Positions 17,457 to 26,838 of a stretch of DNA of 64,000 bases are shown one piece after another. Source of the DNA: Bradyrhizobium sp. ARR65. Lineage in GTDB: Bacteria > Pseudomonadota > Alphaproteobacteria > Rhizobiales > Xanthobacteraceae. Each line of letters begins with the position of its first letter. The stretch's first letter is position 1. The position numbers and the translations under genes were made by a program. The stretch is taken from the NCBI RefSeq assembly GCF_000472385.1, contig NZ_AWZU01000007.1, positions 161,835-225,834 on the forward strand, given 5' to 3'. Under the pieces are notes generated by a model. It saw nothing but the letters and a program-made list of their open reading frames with translations. It had not been told where the DNA came from and ran no database searches.

Positions 17457-17849
17457 ATGCGAAACAGAACTGATGCAGTTCTCGCTGCTTTCGCTACTAT
17501 CGCAGCAAGCGCCGCAGTGGTCGCCGCTCCATCGTCGGCCAGCGCGGCCGGGAGCGCAGCAGCGGGGCAGCAGGTGTTCGCGCGCTGCGCGGCCTGTCAT
17601 TCGACAAAGCCAGGCGAAAACAAGATCGGCCCATCGCTCGCCGGCGTCGTCGGGCGCAAAAGCGGAACGGAAGCCGGCTACAACTACTCACCAGCGTTGA
17701 AGGCGGCGAATATCAGCTGGGACGAACATAGCCTCGACCAGTTTCTCGCCAACCCGGCCGCCGATATCCATGGTACCAAGATGTTCATTTCGGTGCCGAA
17801 CGCGACGGACCGCCAGAATGTGATCGCCTATCTGGAGACCTTGAAGTGA
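17457..17849 (+). CDS. Soluble class I cytochrome c
   Basis: The 130-residue protein has a signal peptide (about residues 1-31, ending SSASA-AG), the haem-attachment motif CAACH in VFARCAACHSTKPGENKIG, GPSLAGVVGRKSG, and an axial Met in GTKMFISVPN. The C-terminus DRQNVIAYLETLK is typical of cytochrome c550/c2-type proteins. It shuttles electrons in the periplasm. The frame is open 34 codons further upstream, but GAGGT before ATG 17457 and the signal peptide decide the start. It is convergent with the dihaem peroxidase at 17909-19366, for which it could be an electron donor. Confidence 0.93.
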   Translation: MRNRTDAVLAAFATIAASAAVVAAPSSASAAGSAAAGQQVFARCAACHSTKPGENKIGPSLAGVVGRKSGTEAGYNYSPALKAANISWDEHSLDQFLANPAADIHGTKMFISVPNATDRQNVIAYLETLK

Positions 17850-17908
17850 TCGATTGCGCGTTTTTCTAGCGCGGCGTGAAGTATCCCTTGGCGTCGATCG
17901 CGCGACAG

Positions 17909-19366
17909 TTACCGCTGCATAAAGCCGTCGCTAAGCGTCTGCATGAAGCTCACCAGCGCATCTTCCTCCTCGTCGGAAAGGCCGAGCTTACCAACGAATT
18001 TGGTATTCATGTTCTTCGTCGACTCCGGCGCAGGCCAGCACGTAATGCCCTCGCCGGGGTCATTGGGGCTGCAGCGCCGCAGGACGTCGCGTGTATTGTA
18101 GAAATGCACGATCGATTTGAGACTCTTGAAATAGCCATTGTGTCCATAAGCCTTGATGAAAGTGGCATTGGGCCGCTTGTCGACATTGCGCAACGTCGGG
18201 ACCTGGAAGCGCCCCTCGTTCTGCGGTGCGAGCGGCACCCAGTGCGCATCGACTTCCGAAGGCTGGCTCAGCAGGTGATCCGTGGCGAGAAAGCCGGCGA
18301 CGCCGGGATCGACATAAGAAGAGCCGGCCGGGTTGGCGAGGTAGCCCGCTGCATCAGGTCGCGCTTCGGCGTAATAGGGCAGCAATGGGTTCGCGGGCGT
18401 TCCGATATTGCTCGCGGTGAAGTCGGTGAACAGTGGGTCTTCGCCGGGGCCGCCGTCGCGGTGGCAATTGTTACATTGCGCCTTGCCGCGGAACAGCGCG
18501 TAACCCGCCTGCTCCTGGGGTGTGAACTGCGCCCTGCCCGCCTGCACTGCATCGAACTTGGAGGTAAGCGCGGTCACCTCTGCGGAAGCCTCATAGCTCG
18601 CGATCGACTGCGCCATCTGATCAAACGTGGCTGCGGCGCGGCCGCGATCTACCGGTGTCAAGTGAACCGGCATCTTGTCATTGTCAGTGGCCGGACCCGG
18701 CCGATTGCATACCTGCTCGACATCATTCGGCCATTGAATTGCAAAGGCTTGCTCGCCCCAGACCATCTCGAAGAGGCCGCGATAGGGTCGCTGTGAAGCC
18801 CGGTATACTGCACAGGCGATGTCAGGCAATCCCATCTCGACCGGATTGGTTGGTGGGCCCTCGGCCTGTTCGGCCGCGGGATTGCCCAGGCGGCGACCAG
18901 TTGCACGCATGTCCCAGAAATTGCCGCCGACCAAATCACCCTGGCCGGGATTGTAATGCAACACGGGCGAAAGCGGTGCGTAGGCGTGCGACTGCGGCTT
19001 GCGGTTGCTGGAGCGGGTCCGCACCGAACCAGGATAGGAGCCGGTGGTGCGATTGAGCTCGGATATCGGCCCGGTGAAGCCAGTTTCAGGCGTGTGGCAG
19101 AACGCACATGCCTCGTTGCGATTCACCGACAGCTCCTTATCGTAGAGCATCAGTTTGCCGAGCAGCTCGATCTGCTGCACCTGGTTATTCGGCGGTGGGG
19201 ATAGCCGCTGGAGCACTTCGGTCTCGATCCGGTCAATATCAGCCTCAACCTTCTCGATTTCCTCCAGCGCGGCCGGCGATAGATTCGTGCTCGCCTCCTC
19301 CGCGCATACAATCGCGGCGCTAAGCGTGGCGAGCATTGCAATGGCCGAGCTGATCCAGAGATTCAT
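17909..19366 (-). CDS. Dihaem cytochrome c peroxidase/MauG-family protein
   Basis: The 485-residue product has a signal peptide (MNLWISSAIAMLATLSAAIV, then CA) and two CxxCH haem sites, CAFCH near residue 87 and CNNCH near residue 298. RNVDKRPNATFIKAYGHNGY and MQTLSDGF near the end are usual for this superfamily. It is longer than classical CcpA (about 330 residues) and resembles the MauG/methylamine-utilisation-like branch. A long insert between the haems contains NFWDMRATGRRLGNPAAEQA, the extended form of the family's FWDGR segment. It acts in the periplasm on peroxide or as an oxidase towards another protein. It converges on a cytochrome c gene and is divergent from an iorAB-like pair. The physiological substrate is unknown. 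Confidence 0.9.
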   Translation of the reverse strand: MNLWISSAIAMLATLSAAIVCAEEASTNLSPAALEEIEKVEADIDRIETEVLQRLSPPPNNQVQQIELLGKLMLYDKELSVNRNEACAFCHTPETGFTGPISELNRTTGSYPGSVRTRSSNRKPQSHAYAPLSPVLHYNPGQGDLVGGNFWDMRATGRRLGNPAAEQAEGPPTNPVEMGLPDIACAVYRASQRPYRGLFEMVWGEQAFAIQWPNDVEQVCNRPGPATDNDKMPVHLTPVDRGRAAATFDQMAQSIASYEASAEVTALTSKFDAVQAGRAQFTPQEQAGYALFRGKAQCNNCHRDGGPGEDPLFTDFTASNIGTPANPLLPYYAEARPDAAGYLANPAGSSYVDPGVAGFLATDHLLSQPSEVDAHWVPLAPQNEGRFQVPTLRNVDKRPNATFIKAYGHNGYFKSLKSIVHFYNTRDVLRRCSPNDPGEGITCWPAPESTKNMNTKFVGKLGLSDEEEDALVSFMQTLSDGFMQR

Positions 19367-19639
19367 TCCGGCATTGTCCTAAAAGTGGAAGCGCCTTCCC
19401 GCAGCGTTCTCAGCGATGCCGGGCAGGAACGCTTGTTGGGAATTGCTCCAACAGCCGAATTCCTGCCTGAAGCAGCTTTCGTCAAACCGACCGAGCCTCC
19501 TGCGCTCCTTAGCCGCCGTCAGCGCCGAACCCAAATCACGATCGCAGCAACTGCGGTCAATAAACCGCAAGCACCCTCAAGAGGGCCATCGCCATGGTGA
19601 TTAGCTTGCGTTCATCTCACCAGTGTTGCGAGAATTGAT

Positions 19640-20092
19640 ATGCCACAAATCAACATCAACGGTGCTGTGCACGACGTTGACGCCGATCCACAAATGCCTC
19701 TGCTGTGGGTGATCCGCGATCTTGTCGGTTTAACCGGCACCAAATTTGGCTGCGGCGTCGGCGCTTGCGGCGCCTGCACTGTGCACCTGGACGGGGACGC
19801 GGTGCGTTCCTGCGTCACGCCGCTGTCAGCAGCCACGGGGCACAAGATTGTAACCATCGAAGGGCTGAGCACTGACGGCACACATCCCGTGCAGCGCGCC
19901 TGGCAGGCCAACAACGTACCCCAGTGCGGCTATTGCCAGCCTGGCCAGATCATGCAGGCGGCCGCCCTGCTGAAGCAGACCGCCAAGCCGACCGATCAGG
20001 AAATCACCGATGCCATGTCGGGCAACATTTGCCGTTGCGGCACCTATGTGCGGATTCGCGCGGCAATCAAGTCAGTCGCCGAGGCCATGTGA
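19640..20092 (+). CDS. iorA: [2Fe-2S] subunit of molybdenum hydroxylase (isoquinoline 1-oxidoreductase alpha-like)
   Basis: The 150-residue protein has a plant-type [2Fe-2S] site ([16 protein letters not shown], about residues 39-54) and a second [2Fe-2S] site ([10 protein letters not shown] near residue 95 and [15 protein letters not shown] near residue 130). This is the small electron-transfer subunit of xanthine-dehydrogenase-family enzymes that lack a FAD subunit, such as IorAB or aldehyde dehydrogenases of the Alc type. Its stop overlaps the start of the large subunit by one base (ATGTGATG), so translation is coupled. Electrons probably leave to a cytochrome c, for which the cytochrome gene at 17457 is a positional candidate. 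Confidence 0.93.
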   Translation: MPQININGAVHDVDADPQMPLLWVIRDLVGLTGTKFGCGVGACGACTVHLDGDAVRSCVTPLSAATGHKIVTIEGLSTDGTHPVQRAWQANNVPQCGYCQPGQIMQAAALLKQTAKPTDQEITDAMSGNICRCGTYVRIRAAIKSVAEAM

Positions 20093-22344
20093 TGACTACT
20101 GTCGTAAATCTCAGCCGGCGTGAATTCGTAGGCGGCGCTGCCGGCCTTGTTCTTGGCTTCTCGATCGGATTTCGGGAATTTCCGGCAGTGGCGGCAGAAG
20201 CTCACGCCGGCGCAGCCTTCGAACCCAACGTCTATTTGACGATCGATCCAAGCGGCGATGTGACGATCGTTGCGCACCGCTCGGAGATGGGGACTGGAAT
20301 CAAAACGGGATTGCCGATGGTGCTCGCAGATGAGCTCGGCGCCGACTGGACCCGGGTCAAGATCGTACAAGCTCAGGGCGATCCGAAATATGGTGACCAG
20401 AACACCGATGGATCTCGCAGCACACGTCAATTCTACGAGCCGATGCGCATCGCGGGCGCCTCAGCCCGTCAGATGCTCGAGGCGGCTGCGGCGCATGTCT
20501 GGAGCGTCAACGCAAACGATTGCCAGGCGCGCAACCACACGATCGTTCATGTCCCAAGCGGACGGCAGCTGTCGTTTGGCGACGCCGCGAGGATCGCGGC
20601 AACGCTTGAGATAGCACCACCCGACCATATGGAATTGCGCTTCCGGCCGGCGAATGAATGGCGCTACGTCGGCAAGCCCGTTCCGATCGTTGACCTCAAC
20701 GCCATCGTTCGTGGCAAGGCCACCTATGGCATCGACGTCGTCCTTCCCGGGATGAAGTACGCATCTATTGAGCGCTGCCCGGTCTATGGCGGCAAAGCCT
20801 CGCAATTCGACGCCACCGAGGCGATGAAAGTGCCCGGCGTCGAGCAAGTCGTGGAGATTCCGGCAACACCGATTCCGTCCGGCTTCTATCCGCTCGGCGG
20901 CATTGCCGTCATCGCAAGCAACACCTGGTCGGCCCAGCAGGGCCGCGAAAAGCTCAAGATCACCTGGGATTTCGGCCCCAACGCCAGCCACGATTCGACT
21001 GCGTATCGTGCCCAACTCGAGGCGACGGCGAAGCAGCCCGGTCGGGTCGTTCGCAATCAAGGCAACGTCGACGCAGCGCTAGGCGCCGCCAAGCACCACA
21101 TCGCGGCAGATTATTTCGTGCCCTATTACGCCCATGCGCCGATGGAGGTGCCGAACGCTGTCGCGCACTTCGTCGACGGCAAATGCGAAATCTGGACTCC
21201 AACCCAATTCCCGCAATCGCCACGCACGACCGCGGCGCAAGTGTTGGGCCTGACCGAGGAAGACGTTACCGTCAATGTCACGCTGCTCGGAGGTGCGTTC
21301 GGCCGCAAGTCGAAGTCCGACTATGTGGCCGAGGCGGCGCTGCTGTCCCGCAAAATCGGTTCCCCCGTCAAGGTGACGTGGACGCGCGAAGACGAAATCC
21401 AGCATGACTATTACCACGCGATTTCGGCCCAGCATCTGGAGGCCGGGCTCGATGCCAAGGGGCGTCCATCGGCCTGGCTGCATCGCACGGTCTTTCCCGC
21501 GATCGAGTCAACGTTTCAGCCGGACGTAACATACGGCAGCGCCGGCGAACTGCAGCAGGGCGTCACCGACATGCCCTACGCGATCGCCAACGTCCGGTGC
21601 GAGAACGGTCCGGCGGCCAATCACGTCAGGATTGGTTGGTATCGCTCGGTCTACAACATTCCGCATGCCTTCGCGGTCTGCTCATTCGCCGATGAGCTGG
21701 CGCATGCGGCCGGCAAAGACCCGCTCGAATATCTGCGCGAGTTATTGGGCGAGCCGCGCAAACTCGATTTCGCTGCGATGCATGTCGACTATCCGAACTA
21801 CGGCGCATCGCTTGATATGTATCCGGCCGACACCGGAAGGCTACGGGGAGTTCTCGATCTGGTCGCGCAAAACAGCGGCTGGGGCAGCCGTCTGCCGTCG
21901 AGGCATGGTCGCGGCGTCGCCGTCCATCGCAGCTTCCTGAGCTACGCAGCCGCGGTAGTGCAGGTTGCCGTTGGCGCCGACGGCCAGATCACAATCCCAC
22001 GGGTCGATATCGGACTCGATTGCGGCCTCGTCGTCAATCCCGATCGCGTGCGCGCGCAGCTCGAAGGCGCCGTGATCATGGGCATCAGCAATGCGCTCTA
22101 CAGCAATATCAGCATCAATCAGGGACGCATCGAACAGAGCAATTTCAGCGATTATCTCGTCGCTCGTACCGACATCACCCCCGAAACGCATGTCCATCTT
22201 GTCGAGAGCAGCGCGCCTCCCGGCGGTGTCGGCGAGCCCGGAGTGCCGCCAATTGCGCCGGCGATCTGCAACGCGATCTTCGCCGCAACCGGAAAGCGGA
22301 TTCGCGCGCTACCGATCGATCCCGCGCAATTGAAGTCAACCTGA
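20092..22344 (+). CDS. iorB: Molybdopterin-binding subunit of molybdenum hydroxylase (isoquinoline 1-oxidoreductase beta-like)
   Basis: The 750-residue protein has a twin-arginine signal (SRREFVGGAAGLVLGFSIGF), so it is exported folded with its cofactor. Family signs are VAHRSEMGTGIKTGLPMVLA, VTLLGGAFGRKSKSDYVAEA, and the catalytic Glu in GGVGEPGVPPIAPAICNA near the end. The ORF is open upstream through iorA in another frame, but ATG 20092 directly after the iorA stop is the right start. The enzyme hydroxylates an N-heterocycle or oxidises an aldehyde using a Mo cytosine-dinucleotide cofactor. The substrate cannot be read from the sequence. No maturation (XdhC-like) gene is adjacent. Confidence 0.92.
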   Translation: MTTVVNLSRREFVGGAAGLVLGFSIGFREFPAVAAEAHAGAAFEPNVYLTIDPSGDVTIVAHRSEMGTGIKTGLPMVLADELGADWTRVKIVQAQGDPKYGDQNTDGSRSTRQFYEPMRIAGASARQMLEAAAAHVWSVNANDCQARNHTIVHVPSGRQLSFGDAARIAATLEIAPPDHMELRFRPANEWRYVGKPVPIVDLNAIVRGKATYGIDVVLPGMKYASIERCPVYGGKASQFDATEAMKVPGVEQVVEIPATPIPSGFYPLGGIAVIASNTWSAQQGREKLKITWDFGPNASHDSTAYRAQLEATAKQPGRVVRNQGNVDAALGAAKHHIAADYFVPYYAHAPMEVPNAVAHFVDGKCEIWTPTQFPQSPRTTAAQVLGLTEEDVTVNVTLLGGAFGRKSKSDYVAEAALLSRKIGSPVKVTWTREDEIQHDYYHAISAQHLEAGLDAKGRPSAWLHRTVFPAIESTFQPDVTYGSAGELQQGVTDMPYAIANVRCENGPAANHVRIGWYRSVYNIPHAFAVCSFADELAHAAGKDPLEYLRELLGEPRKLDFAAMHVDYPNYGASLDMYPADTGRLRGVLDLVAQNSGWGSRLPSRHGRGVAVHRSFLSYAAAVVQVAVGADGQITIPRVDIGLDCGLVVNPDRVRAQLEGAVIMGISNALYSNISINQGRIEQSNFSDYLVARTDITPETHVHLVESSAPPGGVGEPGVPPIAPAICNAIFAATGKRIRALPIDPAQLKST

Positions 22345-22409
22345 ACCGAGGACGGGCCGTCCTGTCTCCAGGGCGAGCTGCACTTGTGTCAAGCGAAGGA
22401 GCAAAGCTT

Positions 22410-23456
22410 ATGGATGGTGAAGCCAAGGCTGTCGAGGTCAGGCCGCGTGAAACGGCGATGGAATGCGCTGAAATTCCTGGAACGTCGCTTCAGGTATCGC
22501 GAGTCACGATCGGGACGTGGGCAATCGGCGGCTGGATGTGGGGTGGCACCGATGAAGCGGAATCGATCAAAACGATCCGCGGTGCAATCGAGCATGGCGT
22601 CACCGTGGTCGATACCGCGCCGGTCTACGGATTTGGCCGCTCCGAAGAGATCGTCGGCAAGGCGCTTGCGGAGGGAGGCCTGCGCTCGCGCGTGCTGATC
22701 GCAACAAAGGCAGGACTGGAATGGCAAGGCGAGCGTGTATTCCGCGACGCCACTCGCGCCCGAATCTTTTGGGAGGTCAAGCAGTCGCTGCGTCGGCTTC
22801 GAACCGATTACATCGATATCTATCAGGTGCACTGGCCGGATCCGCTGGTGACCATCGAGGAAACTGCCGAGGCCATGCGCGAACTGTTCGAGCAAGGCAC
22901 GATACGCGCGATCGGAGTCAGCAATTTTTCGACTGAACAGATGGAGCGGTTCCGGCGAATTGCCCCGTTGCACGTCCTCCAGTCGCCGTACAATTTGTTC
23001 GAGCGCGGCATCGAGTCCGACGTCCTTCCCTATTGCCTCGAGAACAATATTGCGACTTTCGGTTATGGGGCGCTTTGCCGCGGTCTTCTCTCCGGCCGGA
23101 TGCGCCCGGATAGCAAGTTCGATGGGGATGACCTGCGCCGCAAGGATCCGAAATTTCAAACACCGCGCTTCGCGCAATATCTCACCGCCGTAGAGCGGCT
23201 CGATCAGGTTGCGCAGCAACGGTTCGGCAAGCGTGTTATCCACCTGGCGATCCGGTGGATGCTTGACCAGGGCATCACAACGGCGCTCTGGGGTGCGCGC
23301 AACCCCGCGCAGCTGCTCCCGGTCGACGATGTGAGCGGCTGGCAACTCGATACGTCCGCAAAGGCGGAAATCGATCGCATCCTGCGCGAAACGATTACCG
23401 ATCCGATCGGCCCGGAGTTCATGGCGCCGCCAGCGCGCTATGTCGCGCCGAAATAA
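22410..23456 (+). CDS. Aldo/keto reductase
   Basis: The 348-residue protein has the AKR barrel with the catalytic Asp and Tyr in VVDTAPVYGFGRSE, Lys in VLIATKAG and His in IYQVHWPDPL. The NADPH-binding end is GITTALWGARNPAQLLPV. AAGGAG eight bases before ATG 22410 fixes the start, although the frame is open upstream through the iorB gene. About 20 extra residues precede the usual AKR start (GTSLQVSRVTIGTWAIGG). It lies 65 bp after iorB on the same strand and could act on the same carbonyl compounds. A fragment of another AKR gene lies at 56970-57183. The family is certain; the substrate is unknown. Confidence 0.93.
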   Translation: MDGEAKAVEVRPRETAMECAEIPGTSLQVSRVTIGTWAIGGWMWGGTDEAESIKTIRGAIEHGVTVVDTAPVYGFGRSEEIVGKALAEGGLRSRVLIATKAGLEWQGERVFRDATRARIFWEVKQSLRRLRTDYIDIYQVHWPDPLVTIEETAEAMRELFEQGTIRAIGVSNFSTEQMERFRRIAPLHVLQSPYNLFERGIESDVLPYCLENNIATFGYGALCRGLLSGRMRPDSKFDGDDLRRKDPKFQTPRFAQYLTAVERLDQVAQQRFGKRVIHLAIRWMLDQGITTALWGARNPAQLLPVDDVSGWQLDTSAKAEIDRILRETITDPIGPEFMAPPARYVAPK

Positions 23457-23673
23457 ACCGGTGATGAGGCTGACTTGCCTCCAACTTCTTGGCGAAGGTC
23501 GCTTTGTCGTTCCGCTCGCTTACGGGACAAAGCCAAATCTTGGTTCGCCCGGCCGGCTCCGAGGCGACATTTAAGCAATCACGCCGTGACATGGCAATTT
23601 CACTCAAGCCGAACGCTTCGGACATGACTTATCTCTGTACAGGAATTAGCCCCCTCCAGACGCGAGCAAGAGC

Positions 23674-25407
23674 ATGTCAAAAACGGTGGCGGATCAATTC
23701 GCGGAAATCCTCGTCGCGGCCGGGGTCAAACGAATCTACGGCATCGTAGGCGACAGCCTCAACGGACTGACGGACTCGATCCGTCGTCAGGGCAAGATCG
23801 AATGGATCCATGTGAGGCACGAGGAGGTCGCAGCCTTCGCGGCGGGTGCAGACGCCCATCTCACCGGCGACATTGCGGTGTGCGCGGGCGGTTGCGGACC
23901 CGGCAATCTGCATCTCATCAATGGCCTGTTCGATTGTCATCGCTCCCGCGTGCCCGTGCTCGCCATCGCCGCCCAAATCCCGTCGAGCGAGATCGGCTCT
24001 GGCTATTTCCAGGAGACGCATCCTGAGCAGTTGTTCAAGGAATGCAGTCATTATTGCGAGTTGATTTCCGGCGCCGATCAGATGCCACGTACGCTGGAGC
24101 TCGCGATCCGCAAGGCCATCACAGACCGCGGCGTTTCCGTGGTGGTCATTCCCGGCGATGTCGCGCTGCAGCCCGCGCTTGCAGCATCGGACCCGCAGCC
24201 CGCGAATCTCCTGCCGGCCCGCCCCGCCGCGGCGGCGGCAAACGAATCTTTGGATCAATTGGCCGCGCTGCTCAATTCAGAGAGCCGCGTCACCATGCTG
24301 TGCGGCTCGGGTTGTCAGGGAGCGCATGAGCAGATCGTGGCTCTCGCCGAGCGGATCAAGGCTCCTATCGTTCACCCCCTCAAGGGCAAGGAACATGTCC
24401 AGTGGGAGAATCCGTACGACGTCGGCATGACCGGGCTCCTCGGCTTTTCATCGGGCTATTACGCGATGCTCGATTGCGATGTCTTGCTCATGCTCGGGAC
24501 TGACTTCCCCTATCGGCAGTTCTATCCGCGCGGGTCGGGAGTGAAGATCGCGCAGGTCGACCTGAGGGCAGAAGTCATCGGGCGCCGTACACCGGTTGAT
24601 CTCGCCGTAATCGGCGACGTGCGCGCGACCATCGACGCGCTTCTACCGCTTCTCAACGAGAAGCGAGATGATAGCCATCTTGCGCAAGCACGCGAACACT
24701 ACCGCAAGGCGCGCAAAGGCCTCGATGAGCTTGCGCGCCCGGGCAGCGGCAAGTTGATACATCCGCAGCAGATCGCGAAGGCCGTGAGTGACCTGGCCGC
24801 CGATGATGCGGTCTTCACTTGCGATGTGGGTCTGCCGACGGTCTGGGCCGCGCGCTACCTCGCCATGAACGGCAAACGGCGGCTGATCGGCTCATTCTGG
24901 CACGGCTCGATGGCCAATGCGATGCCGCAGGCAATCGGCGCGCAAGCCACGTTTCCCAGCCGGCAGGTGATTTCGCTCTCCGGTGACGGGGGCTTCACCA
25001 TGCTGATGGGCGATTTGCTGACGCTCGCGCAGTACGGCCTTCCCGCCAAGATTGTGGTGTTCAACAATGGCGCACTTGGCTTCATTGAGCTTGAGCAGAA
25101 AGGCACCGGCTTTCTCGATTTTGGGACGGAGCTCAAGAACCCGAATTTCGCGGCCATGGCCGAGGCCGTCGGCATTCGCGGCATCCGGATCGAAGACCCC
25201 GCCAAAGTGGAGGACGGGGTAGCCGCTGCCCTCGCACACGACGGCCCTGTTCTCATCGATGCGGTCGTCAGCCGGACAGAGCTTGCCGTGCCGCCATCGA
25301 TCCACGTCGAAATGGCGAAGGGCTTCTCGCTCTACATGGTGAAGGCAATCATGAGCGGCCGGGCCGACGAGGTCATCGACCTCGCAAAGACCAATCTCTG
25401 GCGATAA
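23674..25407 (+). CDS. poxB: Pyruvate:quinone oxidoreductase / pyruvate oxidase (PoxB-like)
   Basis: The 577-residue thiamine-diphosphate enzyme has the activating Glu in [19 protein letters not shown]-domain segments (about 190-340: [20 protein letters not shown]), and the TPP-binding motif starting [20 protein letters not shown] and ending VVFNN. The C-terminal tail ([20 protein letters not shown]) resembles the membrane-contact end of E. coli PoxB. It oxidises pyruvate to acetate and CO2 and passes electrons directly to the quinone pool at the inner membrane. It lies 13 bp before the cydA-like gene, strongly suggesting an operon in which quinol made by PoxB is oxidised by the bd-type oxidase. 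Other TPP enzymes such as acetolactate synthase are less likely given the tail and context. Confidence 0.9.
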   Translation: MSKTVADQFAEILVAAGVKRIYGIVGDSLNGLTDSIRRQGKIEWIHVRHEEVAAFAAGADAHLTGDIAVCAGGCGPGNLHLINGLFDCHRSRVPVLAIAAQIPSSEIGSGYFQETHPEQLFKECSHYCELISGADQMPRTLELAIRKAITDRGVSVVVIPGDVALQPALAASDPQPANLLPARPAAAAANESLDQLAALLNSESRVTMLCGSGCQGAHEQIVALAERIKAPIVHPLKGKEHVQWENPYDVGMTGLLGFSSGYYAMLDCDVLLMLGTDFPYRQFYPRGSGVKIAQVDLRAEVIGRRTPVDLAVIGDVRATIDALLPLLNEKRDDSHLAQAREHYRKARKGLDELARPGSGKLIHPQQIAKAVSDLAADDAVFTCDVGLPTVWAARYLAMNGKRRLIGSFWHGSMANAMPQAIGAQATFPSRQVISLSGDGGFTMLMGDLLTLAQYGLPAKIVVFNNGALGFIELEQKGTGFLDFGTELKNPNFAAMAEAVGIRGIRIEDPAKVEDGVAAALAHDGPVLIDAVVSRTELAVPPSIHVEMAKGFSLYMVKAIMSGRADEVIDLAKTNLWR

Positions 25408-25420
25408 AGGCACGTGCACC

Positions 25421-26836
25421 ATGGACATCACGGCGCTTCTTCTGTCGCGGCTGCAGTTCGCGTTTACCGTCTCGTTTCACATCATCTTTCCATCCTTCAC
25501 GATCGGCCTGGCAGCTTGGCTCACCGTGCTCGAAGCGCTCCATCTCGCAACCGGGCGCCCGGCCTACCGCCTGCTGTTTGAGTTCTGGCTCAAAATCTTC
25601 GCTGTGGCGTTCGGGTTCGGCGTCGTCTCAGGGGTCGTCATGGCCTTCGAGATTGGCACGAACTGGAGTGATTTTTCACGGATGACGGGACCGATCCAAG
25701 GGGTGCTTCTCTCCTACGAAACATTCACCGCTTTCGCGCTGGAGGCAGGTTTCCTTGGCGTGCTGCTGTTCGGCCGCCCGAAGGTTGCCCCGTGGTTCTA
25801 CCTGTTATCGACCGCGATGGTCGCGCTCGGCACCACCCTGTCGGCGTTCTGGATCATGATCAACAACAGCTGGATGCAGGTGCCATTCGGTTATGTCGTC
25901 GAGAACGGCATGTTCGCGCCGAACGACTGGACCAAGATCATCTTCAACTCGGTGGTCTGGTCGCGCTTTCCGCACATGCTGCTCGCCGCCTACCTGACCG
26001 GCGCGTTCTGCGTTGCTGCGGCCGGAGCCTGGTATTTGCTGCGGCGAACGTTTATCGCTGAAGCGAAGATCATGCTTCGCATGGGCCTGTACTTGGCAGC
26101 GGTGCTCGTGCCGGTCCAACTCGTGTTCGGGCACCTCAACGGTGAATACGTTGTCCGTTACCAACCCGCGAAGATGGCCGCCATCGAGGCGCGATGGCAC
26201 AATGAACAGCCAGCATCCGAGGTGCTGCTCGCATGGCCGGACGTGGCAAATCGGCGCAATCTCTTCGCGATCACCTTGCCTCCACCCCTGGGCAGCTTGA
26301 TCGACTCCGACAGCCTCGACGCCGCGGAGGTTGGGCTCGACAGCATTCCCGAGAACGACTGGCCGCCGGTCCTCATTCCATTCTTCACCTTCCGGATCAT
26401 GGTCGGTTGCGGCTTCCTTATGTTGGCCGTGGCCTGGATCGGAGCCTATCTGAGCCGCAAGGGGCGATTGGCGCGAAACCGGACGCTGCTCTGGGCTACG
26501 TTTCTCAGCTTTCCGCTGCCCTTTATCGCGACGTTGACCGGCTGGTTCACGGCCGAGGTGGGGCGCCAGCCCTGGGTTGTTTACGGCGTACTTAGGACTG
26601 CGAACGCAATGACGCCGTTCCTGACGACCCAGACGGCCATGATCTCGCTTGTCGTCTTTTGCGCGATCTACACCTTCATCTTTGCGTTCGGCATTTATTA
26701 CATCTACCGGCTGCTGCGCGCAGGACCGGTTGGGCGCCTCGTGCAGCCGCCGGCGGCCGCCTTCTCTAACCGGCCCTTGTCTGTCGTCGATGAACCAGAT
26801 GCGGCGTCGGCAGCTCTTCACGTTCCAGGAGAATAG
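25421..26836 (+). CDS. cydA: Cytochrome bd-type quinol oxidase subunit I (cyanide-insensitive type)
   Basis: The 471-residue integral membrane protein has the bd-oxidase core: RLQFAFTVSFHIIFPSFTIG with the haem b595/d His, the conserved GRQPWVVYGVLRT segment of the quinol site, and FGFGVVSGVVMAFEIGTNWS. The Q-loop is short, as in the CioA type that resists cyanide and often carries haem b in place of d. It reduces oxygen to water with quinol electrons without pumping protons. It is 13 bp after poxB and two bases before cydB, so the three form an operon. No CydX/YbgT small subunit or cydDC assembly genes were seen nearby. Confidence 0.95.
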   Translation: MDITALLLSRLQFAFTVSFHIIFPSFTIGLAAWLTVLEALHLATGRPAYRLLFEFWLKIFAVAFGFGVVSGVVMAFEIGTNWSDFSRMTGPIQGVLLSYETFTAFALEAGFLGVLLFGRPKVAPWFYLLSTAMVALGTTLSAFWIMINNSWMQVPFGYVVENGMFAPNDWTKIIFNSVVWSRFPHMLLAAYLTGAFCVAAAGAWYLLRRTFIAEAKIMLRMGLYLAAVLVPVQLVFGHLNGEYVVRYQPAKMAAIEARWHNEQPASEVLLAWPDVANRRNLFAITLPPPLGSLIDSDSLDAAEVGLDSIPENDWPPVLIPFFTFRIMVGCGFLMLAVAWIGAYLSRKGRLARNRTLLWATFLSFPLPFIATLTGWFTAEVGRQPWVVYGVLRTANAMTPFLTTQTAMISLVVFCAIYTFIFAFGIYYIYRLLRAGPVGRLVQPPAAAFSNRPLSVVDEPDAASAALHVPGE

Positions 26837-26838
26837 CG

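Noticed and set aside
22389..23345. 318-codon minus-strand frame
   Set aside because: Antisense to the aldo/keto reductase, which has the full catalytic tetrad.
23457..23673. FixK/FNR-type box upstream of poxB-cydAB
   Set aside because: I looked for TTGAT-N4-ATCAA-like sequences and found no acceptable match by eye.
25805..26821. 338-codon minus-strand frame
   Set aside because: Antisense to cydA; highly charged shadow product typical of the opposite strand of membrane-protein genes.
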